A DNA stretch of 64,000 nt from Pseudomonadota bacterium (GTDB taxonomy: Bacteria > Pseudomonadota > Alphaproteobacteria > Rhizobiales > Xanthobacteraceae). Location of the stretch: NCBI GenBank assembly GCA_023451825.1, contig JAEXYA010000049.1:1-64000 (forward strand), read 5' to 3'. Under the pieces are notes generated by a model. That model worked only from the letters and a program-made list of their open reading frames with translations. It had not been told where the DNA came from and ran no database searches. The position numbers and the translations under genes were made by a program. Of this stretch, positions 8,560-15,973 are shown piece by piece (position 1 is the stretch's first letter; the number at the start of each line of letters is the position of its first letter).

Positions 8560-9978
8560 CTAATTCGCGCCTACCCCACCCGCATTACTCGATTGCGGAG
8601 CCGCGCGTCGCTTCTGCTTCTTTGCGGGCTTTGGCTCGGCCTCGGGATCCTTCACGACACCGACCTTCTTCAACGCCGCATCAGCGGCGCGCTCACCGGT
8701 TTCCCAGGCGCCATCGACGGTGCCCCACAGCGTCTCATGGGTCGCTTCGCCGGCGATGAAGAGATTGCCCATGGGCTCGGCCAGCACGCGACGCGAGGCT
8801 TGTCCGCCCGGCGCCGCAGCCGACATCGCGCCGAGGATGAAAGGCGATGCGTCCCAGCGCGTCACCTTGCTGCGCTGGATCGCATTCTTCACGTCGCTAC
8901 CGAATAGTTTTGTCAGCCACTCGGTGGCAAAGCCTGTCATTGCGGACTCGCCCTGTGCCGCAAGTCCGCGGCCGAACGATCCGGCGACATCGATCGTGCA
9001 GAGCGACGAGCCGCCGATATTCGCGAACAGCGCGCCGGTGCGTGTTGAGTTGCTTTGCTCGAGCATCAATTCATCGCGGCCAAGACCAAGCGGATTGCCC
9101 TTTAATTCAAGTGCAATGCGATCATAGCTACCCAATGTCAGCTTTGCCGCGGCATCGAGGTGGCGCTTCGGTAGCTCCGGCACGAATTTGAGGGCGCCGG
9201 AATTCAGCACATTGCTCGACACGGTGACGATGATCGCACGCGCTGCCACACGACCTGCTGCAGTTTCGACACCGATATCGCGGCCGCTCCATGTGATGCG
9301 CGTTGCCGGCGTGGAGAGCACGACCGGCACGCTCTCTCCGAGCTTGGCCACCAACGCACCGAGCCCTTGCCGGGTCGCGACCGAAATCGCGCGATCTTCC
9401 GCGCGCGATTGATCGAGCGTCGAGAGATCCTTCAGATCCTTGCCGGTGGCGTATGCGCCGAGGGCGAAATCGACCGTACCGGCCCAATCGCCGAGATCCT
9501 TCGGCAACACGGCCGAACACGACACATCGCCGCGACGTGCCGCATCGTCGATCGCGCGGGTGGCGCGCACAAAGGTGGCAAGCAGGTCCTCGGTCTCGGC
9601 GGCGCGCGCATTCCTGCGGCCGATGCGCAGCTTCTGACTCGGCGAGGGTGCAACCTCGATCGCCGCGCCGCGCGCGAGCTTCACCAGCTCATTGGTTTCC
9701 GGCGTGTGCAGCCAGCGCGCGCCGAGATCAAGCGGGACATCGAAGGTTGAACTGTCGGTCGCACAGCGACCACCGATCTGCGCTGATGCTTCGAGCACGA
9801 TGACCTTACGCCCCGCAGCCTGAACGCGACGCGCCGCCGCAATGCCGGCAGCGCCCGCGCCGATCACAACCACGTCAGCATCGCGCGGCAATGTCGCAGC
9901 CTTGACGCTCGCGCCAAACCATGGCGCAAGCGTCATTCCAGCCGACGCCGATAGAAATGCGCGGCGAGAGAAAGTCAT
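8560..9978 (-). CDS. Tat-exported flavin amine oxidase (FAD-dependent)
   Basis: The 472-residue protein begins with a twin-arginine signal (SRRAFLSASAGMTLAPWFGA). The FAD-binding Rossmann motif follows as VVVIGAGAAGIAAARRV, then VLEASAQIGGRC and the amine-oxidase segment LDLGARWLH. The C-terminal FAD motif is NLFIAGEATHETLWGTVDGAWETGERAA. The family oxidises primary or secondary amines, including polyamines, tyramine and tryptophan. Here it would act in the periplasm. The last 35 residues are a lysine, proline and alanine-rich tail. Its end abuts the toxin remnant in the same frame, so the C-terminus may be a rearrangement junction. Confidence 0.88.
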   Translation of the reverse strand: MTFSRRAFLSASAGMTLAPWFGASVKAATLPRDADVVVIGAGAAGIAAARRVQAAGRKVIVLEASAQIGGRCATDSSTFDVPLDLGARWLHTPETNELVKLARGAAIEVAPSPSQKLRIGRRNARAAETEDLLATFVRATRAIDDAARRGDVSCSAVLPKDLGDWAGTVDFALGAYATGKDLKDLSTLDQSRAEDRAISVATRQGLGALVAKLGESVPVVLSTPATRITWSGRDIGVETAAGRVAARAIIVTVSSNVLNSGALKFVPELPKRHLDAAAKLTLGSYDRIALELKGNPLGLGRDELMLEQSNSTRTGALFANIGGSSLCTIDVAGSFGRGLAAQGESAMTGFATEWLTKLFGSDVKNAIQRSKVTRWDASPFILGAMSAAAPGGQASRRVLAEPMGNLFIAGEATHETLWGTVDGAWETGERAADAALKKVGVVKDPEAEPKPAKKQKRRAAPQSSNAGGVGAN

Positions 9979-10172
9979 GGCATGGTTTCCGAAAGTGTAT
10001 TGAGCATGAGAACGTCCCGCGAACCTTGCAGTATTCCGCCACGCGCAGCAACCCTCATGGTAAATCGCGCGTCAATGACTAGCTTGGTGCATGAACCAAA
10101 TTGCAATGGCTGGCGTCCATGATGGAGACAGGGACAAAGCGGTCGATACGAATCGCAACCGGGGTCAGCGTC

Positions 10173-11063
10173 ATGGGCATCATGCTCGATACGGTCGGGA
10201 AACTGATCGCAAAATATCTGCAGAAGGAAGTGCCGGGTTACGAACCGTTCACGCCCAGCGATCCCGAACGCCTGCATGATATCATCAGGGAAGGCGACGT
10301 GTTGCTCGTCGAAGGCAACAACCGCGTTTCCGGCATCATCAAATATCTTACGCAATCGACCTGGTCGCATGCCGCGCTCTATGTCGGACCGATCGATGGC
10401 GCCGTGGAGCCGAATGGCGAACCGCATGTGCTGATCGAAGCCAATATCGGCGAGGGCGTCACGACGGCGCCGCTGTCGAAATATTTTACGTTTCATACGC
10501 GCGTGTGCCGACCGGTTGGCTTGTCCTATGAGGATCGCACCACCGTGTGTCGCTACGCGATCAATCGCGTCGGCTTCGGCTATGATACCAAGAACATCAT
10601 CGACCTGATGCGCTTCCTGTTTCCGCTGCCGATCCCGCAACGCTGGCGCCGCCGCATGATTGCGATCGGCTCGGGCGATCCCACAAAAATCATCTGCTCG
10701 GCGTTGATCGCGCAGGCCTTCGAAGCCGTGCGCTATCCGATCCTGCCGAAGATCACGCGCGCGGGCTCGCGGCAGGCGCGGCGCGAGATCCTGCATATCC
10801 GGCATTCATCGCTCTACATGCCGCGCGACTTCGATATCTCGCCTTATTTTGAAGTCGTGAAGCCGACCATCGAACTCGGTTTCGACTACACAGCGCTGCA
10901 CTGGGCCGACAAGCCAAAGCCGCTCCGGGAGGTGGCGGGCTCGGTCGATCTGTTTCCAGGGCGGAGCGATCTCCCCGGACAGACCGCGCCAACGCAACTC
11001 GCGGCTGAAGCCGCTTGGGAAGAAACGGCGCTGGATCAGGGAGGATTGAGGGCTGTCGCTTGA
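10173..11063 (+). CDS. YiiX/permuted NlpC-P60-like cysteine hydrolase
   Basis: The protein carries IIREGDVLLVEGNNRVSGII followed by STWSHAALYVG and, about 110 residues later, KIICSALIAQAF. This is the order His then Cys expected for circularly permuted papain-like/NlpC-P60 proteins (YiiX, YebB and lecithin-retinol acyltransferase relatives), which cut amide or ester bonds. The frame is open from a TTG at 10101, but the ATG at 10173 after GGGGTC gives a natural start at MGIMLDTVGKLIAKYL. There is no signal peptide. The product is 296 residues. The gene is isolated and the substrate unknown. Confidence 0.7.
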   Translation: MGIMLDTVGKLIAKYLQKEVPGYEPFTPSDPERLHDIIREGDVLLVEGNNRVSGIIKYLTQSTWSHAALYVGPIDGAVEPNGEPHVLIEANIGEGVTTAPLSKYFTFHTRVCRPVGLSYEDRTTVCRYAINRVGFGYDTKNIIDLMRFLFPLPIPQRWRRRMIAIGSGDPTKIICSALIAQAFEAVRYPILPKITRAGSRQARREILHIRHSSLYMPRDFDISPYFEVVKPTIELGFDYTALHWADKPKPLREVAGSVDLFPGRSDLPGQTAPTQLAAEAAWEETALDQGGLRAVA

Positions 11064-11558
11064 GCCGAACAGGCGTTTGCGTTCTCGCGGCGCATGATGC
11101 GTCCGAGGTGTGATCAGGTCTCCCCCGAGACATGAGGGGAGGCAGCACGCCGCAAGGCGCGTGGGGTGGATGGATACGCAGTTCGCTCCACACCGGATCG
11201 CCGGCGAGAACCAACCGCGCAACGCCTTACGGCGTGCCACCGCGACGTCTTGCTAGTCGAAGGACCGTTCTTCCGGGTACTGGGCAATCCCTCGCAAGGG
11301 ATTCATCCGACGGATTTCTCCGCCTTCGCCCGCACCACGTCCAGCCGCGCTAGCGGCAGAGCCCCGTAATGGGCCCGGACGGTTGCCCTCGACCACCCGA
11401 GTGCGTGAGGCCGCGTGAGCCTCCCGCCCGCAGGCGCCGCATCCTGTCCCACTCAAAGACGCCTCATGAGAGCGCCCCTCGCGAACAAGACGGGACGGAT
11501 ATGACGCAGGATGGGAATTCTGTCAAGAACAAAATGGAAACATCATGCGATGGCCGTG
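11064..11558. other. Gene-free GC-rich stretch with several short inverted repeats
   Basis: About 500 bases between the cysteine-hydrolase-like gene and the ABC operon hold no convincing coding frame. The small ORFs in it are arginine and proline-rich, have no recognisable family and no good ribosome-binding site. Short stems are visible, for example GGCACGCCGTAAGG-like complements near 11220 and CAATCCCTCGCAAGGGATT near 11284-11302. It could be a decayed gene, a structured RNA or a repeat. I cannot tell which. Confidence 0.4.
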
Positions 11559-11659
11559 GGATGGGTAGAGCGCAGCGAAACCCATCACCGCAGGCGCCGG
11601 CGCTTGGCGTGATGGGTTTCGCTCCGGCGCTGACGCGCCTGCGCTCTACCCATCCTACG
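11559..11659. repeat. GGATGGGTAGAGCGCAGCGAAACCCATC palindromic repeat (family B), full copy
   Basis: The two complementary arms GGATGGGTAGAGCGCAG and GCGCTCTACCCATCC enclose GAAACCCATC and GATGGGTTTCGC. Near-identical elements lie at 37306, 56128, 58267 and 61131. It sits 10 bases from the end of the minus-strand ABC operon and may act as a 3' stem. Confidence 0.85.
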
Positions 11660-11669
11660 ATCGACGCGA

Positions 11670-12536
11670 TCACGACTTCACGGCGCCTGCCGTGAGGCCA
11701 CCGACCATGTAGCGCCGGAAGGCGTAATACACCGCAGCCGGCGGCAGCGCGTAGATGAAGCCCGTCGTCATCAGCAATTCCCACGGCGAGTCATCCGCCG
11801 CAAGGAAATTGCCGAGCGCCACCGGCAGCGTGATCTCGGTATCCTTCGACAGCAGCAGAAACGCATAGAGATACTCGTTCCAAGCCAGCAGCAGCGCATA
11901 GGTGCCGACGGCCACCAGCGATGGCAGCATCAAGGGCACATAGACCATGCGAAAGAGCTGCACCGGCGTGGCGCCGTCCATGATGGCCGCTTCATCGAGC
12001 TCGACCGGCAGCTTGTCCGATGCCTGCTTCAGCACCCAGATCGCATAGGGCGAGGCGATGGTGACCATCGCGAGAATGAGCGACCAATGATTGTTGAGCA
12101 GACCGTAATTGCCCATGGTGCGATACATCGGCACTGCGAGAAATGCGGCCGGAATGAAGTAAGTGAACAGCGCGAGATTCATCACCGTGCGGCCACCGCG
12201 GATGCGCAGGCGCGAGATGGCGAAGGCCGCCAGCGTGGCGATGATCAGCGTGATGACACCGGTGGCGATGGCGATCACCACCGAATTGCCGAACTGCACC
12301 CAGAAATCACGCAAGAAGTAATGCTGCTGGTTGAAGACGATGCGGAAGTTCTGCAGCGTCGGGTGATCGGGCCACAGCTTGCCCGCAAAGGCATCCTGCT
12401 TCGGCGAAATCGCGAACAGGAACATGTGGTAGATCGGGATCAGCGTCCAGATCAGAACCGGAATGCCGATCAGCAGCAGCTTTGCTTCATTGCCGATCTC
12501 GCGCAGCGTCGGCATGCGCATGGTGGAGGCTTTCAT
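11670..12536 (-). CDS. Carbohydrate-type ABC transporter permease (MalG-like)
   Basis: The 288-residue inner-membrane permease has six predicted spans and the EAA loop, with EAAIMDGATPVQLFRMVYVPLMLP near residue 195, which contacts the ATPase. Family features are the N-terminal span LLLIGIPVLIWTLIPIYHMF and the C-terminal RRYMVGGLTAGAVKS end typical of MalG/UgpE-type proteins. The ATG at 12536 overlaps the stop of the upstream permease by four bases. The order substrate-binding protein, MalF-like, MalG-like is normal, but no ATPase gene follows. Confidence 0.92.
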   Translation of the reverse strand: MKASTMRMPTLREIGNEAKLLLIGIPVLIWTLIPIYHMFLFAISPKQDAFAGKLWPDHPTLQNFRIVFNQQHYFLRDFWVQFGNSVVIAIATGVITLIIATLAAFAISRLRIRGGRTVMNLALFTYFIPAAFLAVPMYRTMGNYGLLNNHWSLILAMVTIASPYAIWVLKQASDKLPVELDEAAIMDGATPVQLFRMVYVPLMLPSLVAVGTYALLLAWNEYLYAFLLLSKDTEITLPVALGNFLAADDSPWELLMTTGFIYALPPAAVYYAFRRYMVGGLTAGAVKS

Positions 12537-13408
12537 CGGGACAGCCTCTTCATCATGAAATAGACCAGCGGCAAGACCAGCGGCATGGCGCAGACGATGG
12601 AAGCCATCGCCAGATCGAGCTGGTCGAGGCGCAGATAGCGGATACCGAGCGTGGACAGCACATGGGTGAGGTCCGCCGGGCCGCCGCCGGTGAGCAGATA
12701 GACGCTGTTGAAATCGCCGAGCGTCCAGATCATCGAGAGCAGGGTGCAGGTGAGATACAGCGTCTGCATCGACGGCCAGGTGATGAAGCGGAATTTCTGC
12801 CACCAGCTGGCGCCGTCCACATCGGCGGCTTCGAACATGTCGTTGGAGATCGCGAGACGTCCGGTCATCAGGATCAGCGTCCAGAACGGCAGCGACTTCC
12901 AGATATGGACCAGGATCGCCAGCGTCAGCCCCATGGCGGGATCGTTGAGCCAGTTCGGCCCGTCCTCGGCGGTGAACTTGAAGATCAGATTATTGATCAC
13001 GCCCCATTCGGGATTGAACATGAAACGCACCGACAGGATGGTCGGGATCGACGGCACCGCCCAGGGCAGGATGAACAGCACCGAGAGCCAGCGGATCCAT
13101 GTGCGCGACTGCACGAAGAAGCCGGACAGAAACAGCGCGATCATCATCTTCACATTGATGCCGATGATCAGGAAGATGAGTGTGTTGACGACGGCGCGCG
13201 CGAAGACGGGATCGTTATAGAGCGCCACATAGCTGGCGGGATGCCGCGCGAGCCACAGGCCGTAGGTGATGGGATAGACGACGAAAGCAAGGAAGACGAG
13301 GATGTAGGGCGCGAGCATCAGAATGCCCCAGACCTGCGGCGTCGAGAACCGCGCGGAGAGGGGACGGGATGGAGCTTTATCTGAAGATGAGTAAGTGATC
13401 GCCGTCAT
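12533..13408 (-). CDS. Carbohydrate-type ABC transporter permease (MalF-like)
   Basis: The 291-residue inner-membrane protein starts MTAITYSSSDKAPSRPLSAR, followed by the first span GILMLAPYILVFLAFVVYPI. It has six spans and an EAA-type loop (MFEAADVDGASWWQKFRFIT). The long frame upstream of 13408 is palindromic repeat sequence, so I place the start at the ATG at 13408. It pairs with the downstream MalG-like permease to form the membrane channel. Between it and the binding-protein gene lies a 138-base repeat (13468-13605). Confidence 0.92.
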   Translation of the reverse strand: MTAITYSSSDKAPSRPLSARFSTPQVWGILMLAPYILVFLAFVVYPITYGLWLARHPASYVALYNDPVFARAVVNTLIFLIIGINVKMMIALFLSGFFVQSRTWIRWLSVLFILPWAVPSIPTILSVRFMFNPEWGVINNLIFKFTAEDGPNWLNDPAMGLTLAILVHIWKSLPFWTLILMTGRLAISNDMFEAADVDGASWWQKFRFITWPSMQTLYLTCTLLSMIWTLGDFNSVYLLTGGGPADLTHVLSTLGIRYLRLDQLDLAMASIVCAMPLVLPLVYFMMKRLSR

Positions 13409-13467
13409 TGCAGCGCTTCCGATCGACTCTTGATTTTCTTTCTCGACGCACAGCGCCGGCCTATCGC

Positions 13468-13605
13468 TCCCTCGCCCCGCTTGCGGGGAGAGGGCGGGGT
13501 GAGGGGGAGCCTCCGCAAGTTCATAGCTCGTGGAGAGCCCCCTCACCCGACTACCACGCGCTGACGCGCGTTACAGTCGACCTCTCCCCGCAAGCGGGGA
13601 GAGGT
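13468..13605. repeat. CTCGCCCCGCTTGCGGGGAGAGGG inverted repeat (family E), inside the ABC operon
   Basis: The arms CCCCGCTTGCGGGGAGAGG and CCTCTCCCCGCAAGCGGGG are about 95 bases apart, and each also forms its own hairpin. Related copies are at 40306 and 42406. Located between the binding-protein gene and the permeases, the RNA form could stabilise the upstream mRNA or lower expression of the permeases relative to the binding protein. Confidence 0.85.
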
Positions 13606-13610
13606 TAGAA

Positions 13611-14993
13611 CTACCCCGCGATTTCCTTGATCCTTGCGATCAGCTCATCCACCGCCTTCTCCACCGGCACCTTTTCGCTGACCACGCGGTTCATCGCCTT
13701 GGCCCATACGTTCTCATTGTTGAGAATGGTGAACTTGTAGTTCTTTGTGAAATCGAACGGCGTGGTGCCGCCCATGAACTGGGTGTAGACCGCCTTGCGA
13801 TGCTTGTCGGCCTGCCAGAACGGCGAGGCCTGGCCCGCCTTCGTCACCGGGAACCAGCGGCCCAGCGCGCCCTCGACATAAGGCTTGAGGTTCTCCTCCT
13901 CGAGCAGGAATTTCACGAATTCCCGTGCGCCCGCCTTGTTCTTCGATTGCGAGAAGATCATGCCGGTCTTCACATCCGACCGATACTTGATCGGCGTGCC
14001 GTCCGGCTTGGCCGGGAACGACGCGGTGATGATCGTGTCTTCATACGCCTTCTTGCCGGCCGCGCGCTGCTCCGGCGTGAGGGTCTGGTTCTGCGAATCC
14101 TCATACCACTTCGCCGCGATCGAGATCGTGAAGTTGTGGGTCATGATGATGCTGCGATTGTGGAAGGCGACATTGTTGTCGGGATCCTTCCACGTGGTCG
14201 ACGAAGGCGGCGTGCAGCCCTTGATATACGTGTCTGTGTAGTCACGCAGCGCGCCGACCAGGCCTTCCTTCACCTTCGGATCGTCCACCGTCAGCTTGCC
14301 TTCGTCATCGACGAGCTTGACATTGTAGGCATCGATGAAGGTGTAGAACGACTGCAGCGAGTCCGTGGACTCAACGCCCATCGGCTGGCCGACGCCATAA
14401 GCGCGGCTGCCCGAGGCCTTGCGATAGGCCGGCTGCACCTTGTCGCACCAGAACGACCAATAACCTTTCCAGTCCTTCGGAATGTCCTCGACCTTGAAAC
14501 CAGCCTGCTGGAGCATGTCGCTCCAGATCTCCACATGCATGGACTGCTGCTTCAGCGGAAAGCCGTAATAACCCTTCTTCTTGGTCTGGCCGTTCATCAG
14601 GAACGCGGTTTCCACCGTGTTCGGCGCGAACTTGTCCATCATCGGATTGAGAATGTCGGTGATGTCCTCGAGCTTGCCTTCAAAGGCCCATTTGCCCGAG
14701 GCCTGCACGTCATAGGTGTCGGCATAGGCGACATCGGGCGGCGTGCCGGAATCCAGCGCGGCTACCGTCTTCGGGATCATGTCCTGAATGGCATATTGCG
14801 AGAGCTCGACCTTGATCTTGGTCTTGGCCTCGAACTTCTTGATCGCTTCCAGCAGCGACTCATCTTCTGATTTGTAGAAACCCTTGCTGAACCAGACGGT
14901 GATGCTTTGCTGGGCAAATGCTGGGGCCGCACTCAGAACGAAACCTGAAGCGGCAGTGGCAAACAAAAGCGCACGAGTACCCTTGGTGATCAA
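13611..14993 (-). CDS. Extracellular solute-binding protein, family 1 (carbohydrate ABC importer)
   Basis: The 460-residue periplasmic protein has a classical signal peptide (LLFATAASGFVLSAAPAFA, cut before QQSITVWF). The mature part has the two-lobe signature of family 1 binding proteins: SITVWFSKGFYKSEDESLLE, PPDVAYADTYDVQASGKW, and GYYGFPLKQQSMHVEIWS. It delivers its ligand to the two permeases downstream. Ligand identity cannot be read from sequence; family members take sugars, glycerol phosphate or polyols. It is the first gene of the operon and is divergent from the EI24 gene. Confidence 0.92.
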   Translation of the reverse strand: MITKGTRALLFATAASGFVLSAAPAFAQQSITVWFSKGFYKSEDESLLEAIKKFEAKTKIKVELSQYAIQDMIPKTVAALDSGTPPDVAYADTYDVQASGKWAFEGKLEDITDILNPMMDKFAPNTVETAFLMNGQTKKKGYYGFPLKQQSMHVEIWSDMLQQAGFKVEDIPKDWKGYWSFWCDKVQPAYRKASGSRAYGVGQPMGVESTDSLQSFYTFIDAYNVKLVDDEGKLTVDDPKVKEGLVGALRDYTDTYIKGCTPPSSTTWKDPDNNVAFHNRSIIMTHNFTISIAAKWYEDSQNQTLTPEQRAAGKKAYEDTIITASFPAKPDGTPIKYRSDVKTGMIFSQSKNKAGAREFVKFLLEEENLKPYVEGALGRWFPVTKAGQASPFWQADKHRKAVYTQFMGGTTPFDFTKNYKFTILNNENVWAKAMNRVVSEKVPVEKAVDELIARIKEIAG

Positions 14994-15135
14994 GACGTCG
15001 TCCTCCCTGATGATTTTATTTTTCGGAGAGACTACCCCTTTCTAATTATCCGTCCAGTGAAGAAGTGGATGCTGCGCTGCACTTGTCTGACAACTTTTCA
15101 GTTGTTACGTGTTCGTGATCATAAGGAGAAACGGA

Positions 15136-15885
15136 ATGCTTGCCGCTGCCGCCAAGGCGCTTTCGCAAATCTTGTCGCCGCCGATGCGCAGCATCCTGTG
15201 GAAGTCGATTGGCCTTGCGCTGGTGATGATCACCGTGCTGGCGATCGGCATGCAGCGTGTCCTGAACTGGGCCGCGACGGCTGGTGGCGTCTGGGCCGAA
15301 GGCATGGTGGGGTCCGACTATCACAGCATGGTCACGGTGTTGACCTGGATCTTATCGATCGCCGCTGGGCTCAGCGTCGTTGCCGGGGCGATTTTCCTGA
15401 TGCCCGCGATCACATCGCTGGTGGCGGGCTTCTTCGTCGATGATGTCGCCGATATCGTCGAGCGCGAGCATTATCCGGCGGAGCGTCCGGGCACCGCATT
15501 GCCGCTCGGGCTTGCCGTGTTCGAAGGCGGCAAGACGGCGCTGCTGACCATTGCGGTCTATCTGATCGCGCTGCCTTTCGTGTTCTTCGCCGGCATCGGC
15601 TTCATCATCTTCTTCATCGCGACGGCATGGCTGCTGGGGCGGGAATATTTCGAACTGGCGGCGATGCGTTTCCGGACGCCGGCCGAAGCCAAGGCGATGC
15701 GCCGACAACATGCGCCAACGGTCTTTACAGCAGGCCTGTTCATCGCTGCCTTTGTGTCGATCCCGATCATCAATCTGGCGACGCCGCTATTCGGCATGAT
15801 CTTCATGGTCCACATGCACAAGAAGCTCAGCGGACCACGGCCGGAGCTGATCGAGCCGGGGCGGGTGAAGGTGCCGATGGCTTGA
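15136..15885 (+). CDS. EI24-domain (CysZ-like) integral membrane protein
   Basis: The 249-residue protein starts at the ATG at 15136, seven bases after AAGGAG; an earlier GTG at 15109 lacks a good site. It has at least four long hydrophobic spans (SIGLALVMITVLAIGMQRVL, WILSIAAGLSVVAGAIFLMP, IALPFVFFAGIGFIIFFIAT, AGLFIAAFVSIPIINLATPL). The segment TAWLLGREYFELAAMRF is the EI24/CysZ hallmark. E. coli CysZ mediates sulfate uptake, but no cys gene is nearby, so that role is only suggested. The ending is followed directly by a family A repeat. Confidence 0.82.
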   Translation: MLAAAAKALSQILSPPMRSILWKSIGLALVMITVLAIGMQRVLNWAATAGGVWAEGMVGSDYHSMVTVLTWILSIAAGLSVVAGAIFLMPAITSLVAGFFVDDVADIVEREHYPAERPGTALPLGLAVFEGGKTALLTIAVYLIALPFVFFAGIGFIIFFIATAWLLGREYFELAAMRFRTPAEAKAMRRQHAPTVFTAGLFIAAFVSIPIINLATPLFGMIFMVHMHKKLSGPRPELIEPGRVKVPMA

Positions 15886-15886
15886 T

Positions 15887-15969
15887 TGTAGGGTGGGCAA
15901 AGCGCAGCGTGCCCACCTCCAAGCGCACGGCTGGCGAAGGTGGGCACGCTTCGCTTTGCCCACCCTACA
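15887..15969. repeat. TGTAGGGTGGGCAAAGCGCAGCGTGCCCACC palindromic repeat (family A), full copy
   Basis: Two nearly perfect complementary arms (GTAGGGTGGGCAAAGCG and CGCTTTGCCCACCCTAC) are separated by about 30 bases. It sits between two convergent genes, so it could end transcription in both directions. Confidence 0.88.
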
Positions 15970-15973
15970 GAGA

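Noticed and set aside
12482..13384. 300-residue plus-strand frame over the ABC permease gene
   Set aside because: Antisense shadow, charged and without a family.
13530..14870. Long plus-strand frame opposite the solute-binding gene
   Set aside because: It is a shadow of the minus-strand binding protein; its translation has no recognisable family and is rich in R, H and L.
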